Source: Plutella xylostella
Taxonomy: Eukaryota; Arthropoda; Insecta; Lepidoptera; Plutellidae
Direction of reading: 5' to 3'
Assembly: GCF_932276165.1 (NCBI RefSeq)
Contig: NC_063995.1
Span: 7,688,001-7,752,000 of the forward strand
DNA: 64,000 bases
Shown here: piece by piece, positions 46,405 through 59,100 of the stretch
Layout of the letters: each line of letters begins with the position of its first letter
Numbering within the stretch: the first letter of the stretch is position 1
The notes under the pieces: model-generated
Seen by the model: only the letters and a program-made list of their open reading frames with translations
What the model was told of the DNA's origin: nothing
Database searches by the model: none
Program-made: the position numbers and the translations under genes

Positions 46405-46613
46405 TAATAAACCTATGCCATAGCATTATTAGGCTATTCAAGATTTGGCCATACCATTATTAGGCTAAACAATGTTATGCGAAATAACTTTTTACTAAAC
46501 GAGATTTATGCCATACGATTTTCGGCGTAACGAGACTTTGACCAAACGTTACTATGCAATACGAGATTAGGCAAATAAATTTTATGCCAAAAAAGGTAGA
46601 ACCGACAGGACAG

Positions 46614-47153
46614 TGACAGTACAACACAACATGAACGTATCTTTGTGGTCTCTATCGCATGTAGAATAATTCAAATGATAAAAAGAGATAGACATAATTT
46701 GAGAGCTATGTCTGTAGATTTTTGAACATACTACATAGAGCTCTGCGATTGGCTATTTCATTTCATGTGTGACCATATTAAAAAAATCGGTTAATTGAAT
46801 GAAATGAACGATTGATTTTGGAACGCAAGTGAATGAAATAAATAACAGTATAGCCAACATAACGAACCAAATTACCAAACTCAAACGTCACAAATTGTTT
46901 AGACTTTATTTAGCTTAGCTTTTACAGTTTTATACTTAATTTTCTCTTCGCATTATTGTTCTTTCCAATTCTATTTTACGCTAACTACTAGTTTATTAGT
47001 AGTTTTAATATAATGTATAATTTACAGACATTTAAATGAAAGGTAAGTCGCATAACGCCAATGTAAGAAGCCTTGGTAATGAGGTTGCTGAAACGATTAT
47101 TGGTTTTATGAGTGCTTGTGTAACTTGTAGATCAGCCTGGAGATCCCGACAGG
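46614..47153. promoter_or_regulatory. MED12 upstream region / probable 5' UTR
   Basis: This is the non-transposon sequence between the right 10-bp repeat and the MED12 ATG. I see no convincing TATA box. With the 105 bases left of the block, it probably formed a compact divergent promoter region for PIN4 and MED12. Transcription start sites cannot be placed from sequence alone. Confidence 0.45.
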
Positions 47154-50100
47154 ATGGGGATTATGTATGAGAAACGGCCTCTAAAGAGGCCCCGTCTGGG
47201 GCCTCCGGACGTTTATCCTCAGGAGCCACGGCAGAAGGAGGATGAGCTTACGTCGACGAACGTAAAACATGGATTCTCCACCACGCCACAATCCACTGAT
47301 GAATTTGGTACCGCTAGGCACACCAACTACTCAGCTAGCAAGGTAAATGGTGCTCTCGTTTTGAAGGCTATACTTTTTACGGGTTGTCAGTTTATTTATA
47401 CTTACACTTTTATGCTGTGATAGCATAAACAAAGTTGTAAACATAAACAAAGCAATACATTATACATTGTAAATCCCTGGTGAGGAATGAGTGCATGAAA
47501 CTTTCAAAAATCTTTATAAGAGTAGCATTAAAATAGAGAGATATTCAACATGCTGAATGTTGTGTATTATTTGTGATACACACTGTACAAAGCTTTGTGT
47601 TTTTAGGTACAAGTTAATGAATACCTTCATCCCTTTAACCTGGTTTATAGTTAAGTAGGACAGGTTTCATTCATTTCATACCACAAAAATATTGCTCTAG
47701 ATTAAAGAATTGTTTTAGTGTATTGGTAATGGATCATTTGTATATTTAGGTCAAATTTTGATGGTACATTTTGGTATTAGGCCATTTTGGCCTATTGCTG
47801 AGTTATTGTAACAAAGGGCTTGATTATGTGAATAATAATAGTAATGACTGACTAATGAAACAATACTAACATAACTAAAAACTGTGTAGTATTGTTGAAT
47901 TTTTGTCTCATTACAAAATATATTTTATATACTTTTAGATTGGCCAATTCTTCTCTGGTATCCTGTCGAAAAAAGAGGAGCTGAACACTCTCCCTGACTG
48001 CGGCAGGAAGAGGCAGCAGGTCAACCCTAAAGACAACTTCTGGCCGGCGACCGCCCGGACCAAACCTCAGATTGAGGCCTGGTTCAAAGACTTAGCTGGT
48101 ATGCATTGTTACTCTTTGCTCTTAAATATATTATTATATAATCACATATAGGTTTCCTTTGTGCTGTGCCGTAATTGGTTTGTATATTCTGGCTGGGAGA
48201 TGGGATTGGATTTCATCACAACCCATTACGTCCCCACTGCTGGGGCACGGGTCTCCTTCCAAATTCAAATTCAAATGGTTTAATCGATGTAAAATTTTGA
48301 AAGAAATGGCGAAAGAAACTCCTCAAGCATCTTTTCAACTTTTTCCTTATAATCTATTACAATTTTTACTTATATCTAGTACCTACAATTTTACTTAAGT
48401 ACCTATATCCATTTCATTTTTTCAATAGCATTAGCTGAGGTGGACAAGCCCACGCGTTTTTGTCGTTTAAATAATCATTTATACTATAGTAAGCTTTACT
48501 ACATAATGTAGCTTTAACATAATTCTTAAATTTTTGCTCAGTAAGGTTTATTGCTTCATTTGATAATTTATTATAAAAACGTATACAGTTCCCCATGAAT
48601 TATTTATTTCATTTCATTTTATTTGGCACACACAACAGTATTACAGACATTAACAATATAACATAAGGTAAATTACATAAATTCTAGTCTAGTCGTAACA
48701 CCAAAACAATGTGTACACAGCATGTTAGTGCAAAGAGCACAACCACTAAATACAATATATTAACTATTATTATATTCTAAGTTATAATAACATTATACAT
48801 AATTAACAATGAGTTAATTAGTATGATCAATAAATTTAAATATTTTATTTTTAAAACTTCCCAGTGAGTTGTGAAATATGTCCGGTACTTCGCTTCTATT
48901 GAGAGCGTATATTTGATTGTACATTTGACACACTCGCATAATATAGTTGTTCGCACTGACGTTAGTCCTACATACGGGTACGCTAAATGGGTAGGGGTGT
49001 CTGGAGGTAAGCCTAGGGGCAAAAAAGTTTATTTCTGATAGTAAACTGGTTGATATACCACCATTAATAATTTTGTGTAGAAGCACAAGGTCATGCAGCC
49101 TACGACGAGCATCCAACCGCTGAATTTTAAAATGTTTACATCGGTCCTCGTAAGATTGCAGCTTCCATCGGAGACCGAAGCGAGCAGACAGTATACGCAA
49201 GAACCTTTTTTGTACGGACTCGATTGAATGATGTGTTTGTTTTCGAAAGTCTGAGTGTGAGGAAAAGCAACTTATTTTTGTTTCTGGTCTCAATACCGTG
49301 AGTGGCTCCTACTTTACTAAATGAATTTAAGTTTTTACGAACATACATAATATTTTCATAGATATATTGGCATGGAACAGTTAGTATACCTATTTCCTTA
49401 AACGTATCTCTTAATGAAATTCTAGACCCTAATACATATATGGCTCGAATTGCTCGTTTTTGCAGAACAAAGATTTGATTAATGTCAGCCGCTCGTCCCC
49501 ACAATAGAATTCCGTAAGACATAACACTATGAAAATAACTAAAATACACAAGCCTGGCTGTATCTACATCTGTTAACTGTCTAATGGTTCTAACCGCATA
49601 AGCTGCAGAACTCAATCTACCGGCTATCCTCTCAATATGGGGTCCCCATTGCAACTTTGAGTCAATTGTAATACCCAGGAATACCGTTTCATTTACTAAC
49701 TCTAGCTTATCGTTATTCAATGTCAAATATGTCTCTACTTGTCTTACATTAGGCAAAGTGAATTTAATACATTTTGTTTTCTTGGAGTTAAGAGCTAAAT
49801 TATTTACTGTGAACCAATTAGCAACTATGGAAAGAGTACTGTTTGCATTGTCAAAATTGACTTCTTGTCGCTTCAACTTAAATATAAGTGAAGTATCATC
49901 AGCAAACAGTACTATCTCACATAATTTATCTACCAAAAACGGTAAATCGTTAACATATACAAGAAACAAGAATGGTCCTAAAATCGAGCCTTGGGGAACA
50001 CCCATACTGACAGGACAGCCAGCCGAACGCACTCCATTTATGTCAACTAGTTGAGTTCTGTTGCTCAAGTATGATTCCAATAATGTAAGACTTTTGCCAG

Positions 50101-53100
50101 TTAGCCCATAATATTTAAGTTTCATAAGTAGAGTGGCATGATCCACACAATCAAATGCTTTCGATAGATCGCAAAATACACCCACAGCATCAAGACGTTC
50201 CTCCCAAGCACTAAATATGTGTTTGACCAACGCTACAGCGTCAGTTGTAGATCGACCTTTGGTGAAACCGAACTGTTGGTTATGGAGAAGGCCGTGAATA
50301 CTAAAGTGCGAAAGCATTTGATGCAGCATAATTTTTTCAAATATTTTACTCAGTACTGGCAAAACTGATACAGGCCTAAAATTATTGGGATCATTTTTCT
50401 CACCAGATTTAAAAAGCGGTATTAGTTTACTAAGTTTCATCAAATCGGGGAATACACCGACCTCAATGCATCTGTTAAAAAGATTAGCCAAGTGGGGTGC
50501 TAGGATATCAATAACATGACTAATAACTTTAACGGACATGCCCCATAAATCTTCTGTCATTTTTAAATTTATTTATTTATTTAATCCTTTATTGCACAAA
50601 TATAAAAATAAGTGTACAAAGGGTGGACTTAATGCTACAAGCATTTAAATTTAATTCTTTATAAGTGGTAATTATGGTCTGTGTATTTATACCATGAAAT
50701 TGAAAGTCGAGATCGCAAGGCGGTGCATTCCCTCTTAGCAAACGTTCAGCTTCAGCGCAAGATGAATCAAGGTTCTCAGTTGTAGCTATCGGTATACTAC
50801 GGAAAAAATCTTCAAAGACGGAATGAAGGAAGGGTTTAGGCCTAGTCACCACGCTGGCCAAGTGCGGGTTGGTGGACCCCAACACAAGCAAGCTTGTGCT
50901 GGGAGAGTTGTCGGGTAAGTGGGCAACCCGACTGTCAGATGTTTTCAAGCCGCCCGAAGGCCTCTGACTAGGTTTAACGACTGCTGCCGAAGCAGCAACC
51001 GGGACCCACAGCTTAACGTGCCGTCCGAAGCACGGAAGCGTCCAGAAAAGCACCACTTGAAATTGGTCACCCATCCAATGGCTGACCGTGTCAGTTGTTG
51101 CTTAACCTCAGCGATCAGTTACGATCACTGAGGCCCGCTCGACTACGGATGCGGCCAAGGGATTGGATTATATCTTTTTAAATCCTGTCAATGGTGCAGT
51201 ATTCAATTGTTACTTAAAAAAACTATAAACCTATAATTAATTTGTATTTTACATTATGATCAACTTTAAAAAAGCTACAAATTAGCCACATATCCCTATA
51301 CTAACCTCATTTAAACTCGCAGGCAGCAAGCCACTATCCCAGCTGGCGAAGAAAGCACCCAACTTCAACAAGAAGGAGGAGATCTTCATCACGCTGACGG
51401 AGTACCAGGTGGCCATGCCGCGCGCCGCCTGGTTCATCAAGCTGAGCTCCGCCTACACGGTCGCCGTCTCCGAGGCCAAGATCAAGAAGAGGCAGCTGCC
51501 TGATCCTACTACTGGTATTGTGATTTAGATTATTTATATGATATGGTTCATTCACATAGCATTCGTTTTATGGGATCCATTTTATGATTTTTTATCGTAT
51601 ATTCTTGTGTTCTTATCCCTCTGGAAGAATGTCTTGAGCTTGTATAATAAAGTTCTTAAAAAATAGTAGGGCTTCTGACAATATGTTAAATAATTAAGTG
51701 TGAGTTTTCAATAATTTAAACACTGCACTGTTTCTTACAGAATGGACCACAACACTGATCAAGTTCCTGAAAGATCAGATCCCCAAGTTGGCGGAGTACT
51801 ACCAGAATGCAGCCTCCGGCAACGTGCCCGACAAGACACCTCCCTCTCAGTCAGGTAATAGAACCACAAACAACTGTATTTACATTTAAGACATTTGTAC
51901 AACCGTGATAGATGCCGAAGTTTGGCAAAGAGTTATATTGCACAGCTAATTTAAAGGGAAATAAGGTGTACCGTATAACTAAGTTAGCTCTTCAACTGTT
52001 CGTACCATAACCTTATCCTACCGTGGAATAAACAGTGTTTTTAGGCTCCTTGGAAGAAGCGTGTGTACATCGATTATTATCTGATGCCTATATGATATGC
52101 TTATTCAAATTTATGTTTCTATGTAGGTCCAGGCACACCAGGCCACAACTCGTCCGGGAACCCGCCCGGAGGCTCCACGCCCACCAGCACCGTGCCGCCC
52201 TCCATGCACTCTCCAGGAAACTCCAGCAGTAAGTCCCTTTATTCTAGCTTCCGACTTCTGGTATAAAGAGATAATGTTTCTTGTCTGTTGAGGAAGAATT
52301 ATTATTGTTGACATCCTTTGATAGATTCTTGTATATGTATAGAAAGTTGTAGCAATAGCTTAAAGCCCATATAACAGAGGATTACACATCTTACATATCA
52401 TCATCACGACCCATCACATCCCCACTGCTGGGGCACGGGTCTCCTTCCAATGAAGGAAGGGTTTATGACTAATCCTAGTCTTACATATTGTCCCCAGTCC
52501 CCACATATTACTACACCGCTTCCGCTATTAAGCATAAGGCGTAAGAAACAACATCTGCCCTAGAATACACTTCCAGCAATAACCTCATATTCTTCTCCCA
52601 ACCACATTGCCCTGCTTCTCTTCCCAGCTCTAGGCGGCTCGACCCCCGGCCACGGCGACAGCGCGTCGGACTGGCGCCACGCGCTGCGGCTGTGGCAGTA
52701 CTGCTGCCGACTCGCCAAGTACCTGCTTGATGAGGGGCTGCTGGACAGACACGACTTCCTCACGTGGGTGCAGGAGCTGCTGGACAAGCGGTCGAGCGAT
52801 GATCCGCTGTTGAGGTTAGTGTAATGTTAATAGTGGCTGAAATATGCAATCTAATATTTGCTTTTTTCAAAAGTTCAAAATACTCAATAATTATAGTTCA
52901 TAAAAATTATAGCTTCTCTTAAAGTACGAAGTCATTAATATATAATAATAATAATATGTGGGGACATCTCACACACGGCCATCCGACCCCAAGCTAGGCA
53001 GAGCCTGTGTTATGGATATCGGACAGCTGATATAATGTACACAAATACATAGATAGATACATAGTAAATATAAATACCAACACCCAAGACCCGAGAACAA

Positions 53101-56100
53101 AATATATCTGTCTTTAAACAAATATCTGCCCCAGCCGGGAATCGAACCCGGGACCTTCGGCATAGCAGTCAGGGCCACTAACCACTACACCATTCGCCGC
53201 ATTTAATAGATGCGGTTCCAACACCTCGATTTGAGTGTTTTGTTTGTTATCAAGTCAGCAGTCATAACCTTTACACAACTATAACTTAACAAGACTCGAC
53301 GAAAGAGGGTTTTAAAATTTACATTTCCCTGTAACGTTTTAGAAAACGCTTTTAATCAGAAGTCAGGGCTTCATCAAACAGGACGCGTTACTAGCGCTAA
53401 CGCTTTCTGTTTGACAAAGCCTTTATGTTTTTTCTGACGGCGCTGGAAAATGTATCTGTCTTCCCCAGACTATTCCTCCCGCTGGCGCTCCAGCACATGT
53501 CGGAGTTCGTGTGCTGCGAGAACCTGTCCCGGCGGCTCGCCACCACGTGCGCCAAGAAGGCGGCCGCCATCTGCTCCGTGCTGTCCGACACCACGCTGCG
53601 CGCGCTCAACCAGCCCGCCGTGTTCAACAAGACGGAGAGACAAGGAGGTTTGTTAATAGTTTTTAAAAAGTATTAAAATACATAGTTTATTTTTTCTTTA
53701 TGAATGGCCAGTGATTCGGCACAGTCGCTAAGAAGCGATGGCTATTTGCACCGTGCTGTATTATATCACTTCACACGATTAACCATGGGTTGTGTTTAAC
53801 CGAATGGCGTAGTGGTTAGTGACCCTGACTACTGAGCCGATGGTCCCGGGTTCGATTCCCGGCTGGGGCAGATATTTGTTTAAATACAGATATTTGTTCT
53901 CGGGTCTTGGATGTGCCCGTAAAATGGCAATAGGCCCGCCCCCTATTACATTGGGACTAACATACACTCTGGCGAAAAGTGGGTGCAGCATTGCACCTCT
54001 GCCTACCCCGCAAGGGAGTACCTACATTAGTACAAGGCGTGAGAGCGTGTTTTTTTTTTTTTTTTTTTTGTGTTTAACAAGACTGAGAAGCAATGAGGTT
54101 AGTTATGCTTTTATGTCTCTATAAACGGCCAATGGTATTTTCAGCAAGGAGATTTATTCATCTTGAACAATTTTTTATAGCCTATGGACAATTGGCCATG
54201 CTACCAATCTATGATATGTATTTTTTATAATTTATTTTGTAAATATAGACCATTTTAAGAAACTAATTTCGTTATTTTTGTATTTTATTCATTACAACTA
54301 TTTTTAATATTTATTTAAAATTTGGCCGGCTGAATGTATGTAACTTCACATAAATGCATTATAGGATTTATCCTTGCCTGCGCTACAAAAAAAGCAAAAA
54401 TGTTACTTAACGTCAGTGAGGTAGAATGTCATTGTCATCTAACTCTAAAATCATAACATTGCATAGACCTACTACCTCTAGACTAGCAATCGCCGTGTGC
54501 ACTATTCTCTTTCTCACTCAAACCATAGATGTTGCCGACAAAAAAATTAAACCTAAATATGGGGAAATTTAACTTATCATAATAACAAAAACAAAACTTG
54601 AGTATATCGTCGGTTGATAGGAAAAAGACACTAAAGGCTAATTTTTCAATAGCCAGATAAAAGTTTTGCTGGGAAATAATTTTGATGCTGTTGCGTCTCA
54701 ATGTTTCTCAATGTTTGTATTACCCAGATAACATTTATCTGAATATTGAAAAATCAGCCTTAGTGAGTTTTTCCTGTCAACCGACGATATAAGAAAAAAA
54801 ACTTTACTCATACTTATTTGATTTCAATATAATTATTTAATATACACAAACTGAGTGGATTGTATGATTCATTGTCTTCGTCCAATCGAAACAATCCTCT
54901 TCAAAATGTGCCGAACACAATTTTTGTATGTTTCTTTGGTTCCCAATTTGTGCGACCGGTAATGTCTATCCATTTTCTTGATATTTTTTTTTCTGTCGGA
55001 AACCTATGAAGCAGAGATAAATGGATGAGCATGAGCATTATAATCGTGGGCCAAATATGTGATGGGGTTTTTTTTAAAGGAAACACGCATTTCGTATCAA
55101 TACAATAAACTTTATATTATACAGAAGAAATCACACATAGAAGAAAAAAACGAAACGAACGTTTCCTCACAATGAGAGGCACCTCATTTGAAAGAGGAGA
55201 ATGACTTCTACAAAATACAATCTTCACAAAAACCGAATTCGTGCGCCCCATTTGTAAACCCAACCCGAGTCCGTTACAATTTCTAGTATTTTCTTTGCAT
55301 ACTATAATATTTGTGGGTAAAATAAATTTTCAATAACTTGCAACACCATGTGATTTGTTATGATATGGTACTTAGTAATTTTTACTTAAAACTGATACTA
55401 AAAGACCTTACAGTATTAAAATTAGTATCGTTTTATATTAAAATCGAGCCAATAGATAGTACTATGATGAATGTAAGCTTGTTAAACTTGATAGTATCTA
55501 CTTACATGTGAAAATATATCTCATCCATCATTCCATCGTGTTTTCGTTCAATATGCTCTATACAACCGAACAAAATCCACCCACCCATGTCACACACTCG
55601 TTAAGTGATGATAATAGTCTAATAAACTTAATAAACACCCACAAATCACTAGCAAATCAAAAATAAATAGCATTTAGAAAATTTTGTTGTAACTGTCAGC
55701 CTTTGTTTGGCAAAGATTTTTCATTTGTTTCATTGTTTGGCAAAGAGAACTGACGTAAACAGGCGCCACAGCAAAAAGGACAAAAAACATTTACAGCTTA
55801 ACGTTTCTTTCTTACGCTTAATGTAGCTAAGCGTCTCTTTTTCGCAATGTCAGAACTGTCACGATAATACCCCTGTAACATTGTTAACCTGTCGGCGGCC
55901 ATTTCCGGGATGTAGGAGAAAAATACCACAGTTTGTATATTTACTTCATACTTACTTAATATATTATTTATTTAGATAATATTACGAGAAAGAAGATTAA
56001 GTACTACTCTGTGTGTCGGAGCGGTGGTAGCTCAGTCGGGTAAGCGCCCGCTTCTCACGCAAGAGATGCGGGTTCGATCCCGGCGCTGACATGTACCAAT

Positions 56101-59100
56101 GAGTTCTTTTAACTTAAGTACAATGTATACCATCGCTCTTACGGTGAAGGAAAACATCGTGAGGAAACCTGCATATCTAGATTTAGCACATCTAGATATG
56201 TGAACCCACCAACCCGCAGTGGACAAGCGTGGTGGGAAATGGTCCAAGCTTAGGAAGGCAGTTTAGACCTTGGGGATATGCACAAAGGTTCCACTCGAGA
56301 GAGCCAGGTGCAGGTACTTACACCCCCACAGAGAATAGAATAGAATAGAATAGAATGGACTACTCTGTGTAAAAAGTATCGGGACTGGGTCAATAAAACA
56401 AAAAATGTTTGTTATTCATCCAAATTTATTTTATCACCTTCAAAGTATGCTCCTTCAAAAACGATACACATATGCCATTATACAGAATTATCCGATCATC
56501 ACAACATTTTTTTAACACTGTTTCCAGAGTTGTTTAGTACTCGCGGCGATATTTCCATACATTGCACAAATATAAGAAATAAATGTACAAAATGAGGGCT
56601 TAATGCTAAGAGCATTTTCTACCAGCCAACCTACAGGAGGTACAGGAAAACTAGTACAAAATATTAATTATATTACACCAATAAATTAAAACAATACGCT
56701 TCGTTGATCTTAATTGTATTATTTAATATTTTTTCAATACGTGCCTCAATGAGGCGAATCGAGCACCGGGTTTTATAAGGATATAAAGGTCGGTTGGGAG
56801 CCAATTTAACAGCCGACAGGTTATATGCCATCCTTGTCGTTTTTTTTACACTTAGTTGAGGTTAAAGCAAGATAAATGTAGTTCACATAGGCAATATCGT
56901 TCACTTAAATAGGTACAGCAGACCAGTAACACCTTTAGAGATGGCGGGACATAATATGTGGACTATTTATTGCCCACCTTATAAAGGTTGGTCGACAGCC
57001 GAGGGGTTAAGCTCGAGGCAAATTTCGAGAGGCAGCATTTTCGAAATGAGCCTCTCTTGTTGCCATCGTAGTATCCACTCGTTTATTATTTATTCGTAGT
57101 AGAGTTTCAAAACAAGGTAGAAAAGATAAATCTTCTTCTTGTAGTGCCTTTCCACGCTTTCCACCATTGGAACTCTCTTTGCAGCGCTCTCTATTCTTTA
57201 CTACACTCGCGAGCAACCAAATCGACTCAAGCCTTGACGGCGCAAACATACATTAATACAAGTAAAATTATGAATAGAAATAATAAAAATGATATGTCAT
57301 TTAAAAGCTTAAGATGTCAGCTTTAATTTGATATCATTATTATTGAAATCCATTCATCATTTTTGAAATAAATGATGTCTGAACGCAATTGTAGGAAAAA
57401 CGGGAATTTAGGAAAAAAGGGTATGGGTATCGTATTATACAAATTAAACAAAAAATGTTAAGATAAAAATTTATTTATTTAAATCAATACTTTGTATTGC
57501 CCCCTCTTGCCCTAATTACAGCCTGCAGCCTGTTTCTCATAGACCTTATCAACTTTTTGACAGTTTCCTGAGGAATGCCGTCCCACTCCTCTAATAAAGC
57601 TGTCTTCAGCTCGTCCACGCTTGCAGGGACTGGATTCCTGGCCCGAACTCTTCTTTTGAGCTCGTCCCATAAGTGTTCGATGGGATTCAGGTCAGGACTG
57701 AGCGCAGGCCAGTCCATCGTGCGCAATTCCTTCTCTCTCAGAAACTGCCGACTGACTCGTGCCGTGTGGCAGCGGGCATTGTCGTGCATTAGCACGAAGT
57801 CTTCACCGACAAATTCTGCATAGGGCACAACATGACCGAGTAGAATGTCGGTGATGTACCGATCAGCTGTTAACCCGCCTCCTCGGCCGCCTCCAGGCAC
57901 GAAAACAAGTGCGGTTTTTCCCTCTAGAGAAATACCAGCCCACATCATGCAGGAACCGCCGCCATATGCTACTGTTTCAGCGAAACAACATTGGGCAAAT
58001 CGTTCCCCCGGACGCCGGTAGACCCGGCCTCTCCTGTCACTGCCATGCAGACACACTCTGCACTCATCAGTAAACAGGACCGACCGCCATTGCGCAATGC
58101 TCCAATCGAGATGCTCTCGAGCAAACTGAAGACGCGCTTGTCGGTGGCCTGCAGTCAATTTGGGGCCTGATGCAGGTCTTTTTGGTGTCAAGTTGGCTTC
58201 CTTCAAGCGTCTTCTCACTGTCCACTCGCTGACAGCCACTTGTCGTACACGTCTCAGTTCTTGCTGCACACCAACGCCCGTAAGGTGTCGATTGCGCAGC
58301 GAGGTTGAGACAATGAAGCGGTCGTCTCTCTCTGAAGTGCAGCGGTGGCGGCCCGTTCTTGGTCTTCGATTGAAGGCACCAGTCTCTTGGAACCGTCTGT
58401 ATACTCGGGATACAGCAGACTGGCTCAAGTGGAGCTGGGCAGCGACTGCTCGCTGACTTAACCCTTGTTGCAGCAAGGCAACAACTTGAGCAGCTTCTTC
58501 TGGTGTGGTATCCATGGGTTTGCGAAAACAAGGAATACAATGCAACGAGATGTGTACCGGTCAACTTGCAACAAGCGACTGATAAGGTACACCGGATGTG
58601 GAAAGGTTTTATAGCGGGATCAGGTAGCGCAAGGCGTGGATTCCTAATGAGGTAATTAACACTGACGGGCAATTAAAATGCGTCATTAAATCTGCGCTTA
58701 GTTTTTTTTTATGGTATTGATCTTAATTGAAAGCCTAATTCTTCAGCTTTCGAATGACATATCACTTTTATATTTACCATTTATCGTTTTAGGAAAATCA
58801 ATGTATATGTGCGCCGTGAAGGCTTGAGTCGATTTGGTTGCTCGCGAGTGTAGTTTAAATATTTCTTCCACGGTTTTCACATCGGTCCACTCTTTTAAAT
58901 AGTGCACAGCCAGGTCAATTTCCTCCTTCCAGGCCTTCTCTTTCCTTCTACTTTGCCATTTCTATAAATTAAATCAATTTTTCTACTTCTCTCTGTAACA
59001 AATGGCAAAGATAAATACACGATTTAGACGTTTGCTTTTGACGTTAACATTTTTTTGTAGACAAATGCCACAGTGTACTTTGTTAATTGGCAAATGCATT

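Larger units (their letters stand above)
40901..46603. mobile_element. 5.7-kb composite transposon block between PIN4 and MED12
   Basis: A 10-bp direct repeat, GACAGGACAG, lies at 40,891-40,900 and 46,604-46,613. Just inside are weakly mirrored ends (GGGTTCCGCTCATC...GCATAA on the left, inverted GGTTCTACCTTTTTTGGCATAA on the right). GCATAA / TTATGCC, AAACGAG and ACCAAAAC words recur in both flanks (40,901-41,100 and 46,410-46,600). This suggests one host element that later received the Harbinger-like copies. The superfamily is unassigned. The direct repeat is internally repetitive (GACAG twice), so chance identity is possible. Confidence 0.5.
48263..50821 (-). pseudogene. 5'-truncated jockey/CR1-type LINE, reverse transcriptase
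   Basis: The minus-strand ORF covers the region before the RT (FEDFFRSIPIATTENLDSS), then the RT domain: PNNFRPVSVLPVLSKIFEK, FCDLSKAFDCVDHATLL, GVPQGSILGPFLFLVYVNDL, and the catalytic LFADDTSL (residues 218-225 of the long open frame from 50,560). The C-terminal part includes RLSKTNTSF, then after an insertion MGNCIRFYNKLS and KAYYSINDYLNDKNAW, stopping at 48,414. The 3' UTR ends in an ATTTGAATTTGAATTT tail. The 5' half (endonuclease) is missing. Two later insertions break the frame at 50,571-50,643 and 48,601-49,224; otherwise it is open, so the element is fairly young. Confidence 0.9.
48213..51158 (-). mobile_element. 5S-rRNA-headed SINE split by a LINE (MED12 intron 2)
   Basis: An 11-bp duplication, GGGATTGGATT, flanks the whole block (48,202-48,212 and 51,159-51,169). 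On the minus strand the 5' part (51,158-50,822) contains GATCGCTGAGGTTAAGCAAC and CATTGGATGGGTGACC, which match the internal control region of 5S rRNA. The 3' part (48,262-48,213) continues with GGAAGG, the CCCCAGCAGTGGGG core and GGGTTGTGATG. With the LINE removed the SINE is about 387 bp. A 5S-derived head defines the SINE3 class. The T-arm-like and intermediate elements are changed enough that this is not a working 5S gene. Confidence 0.75.

Noticed and set aside
48814..50560. A single long RT protein with a frameshift near 49,290
   Set aside because: The break is an insertion of a different LINE: the first LINE's C-terminus resumes at 48,600 after an ATTCA duplication.
50990..51158. A possible 5S rRNA gene
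   Set aside because: Only the central control region resembles 5S; the 3' part continues into a SINE body, and it lies within an 11-bp target duplication.
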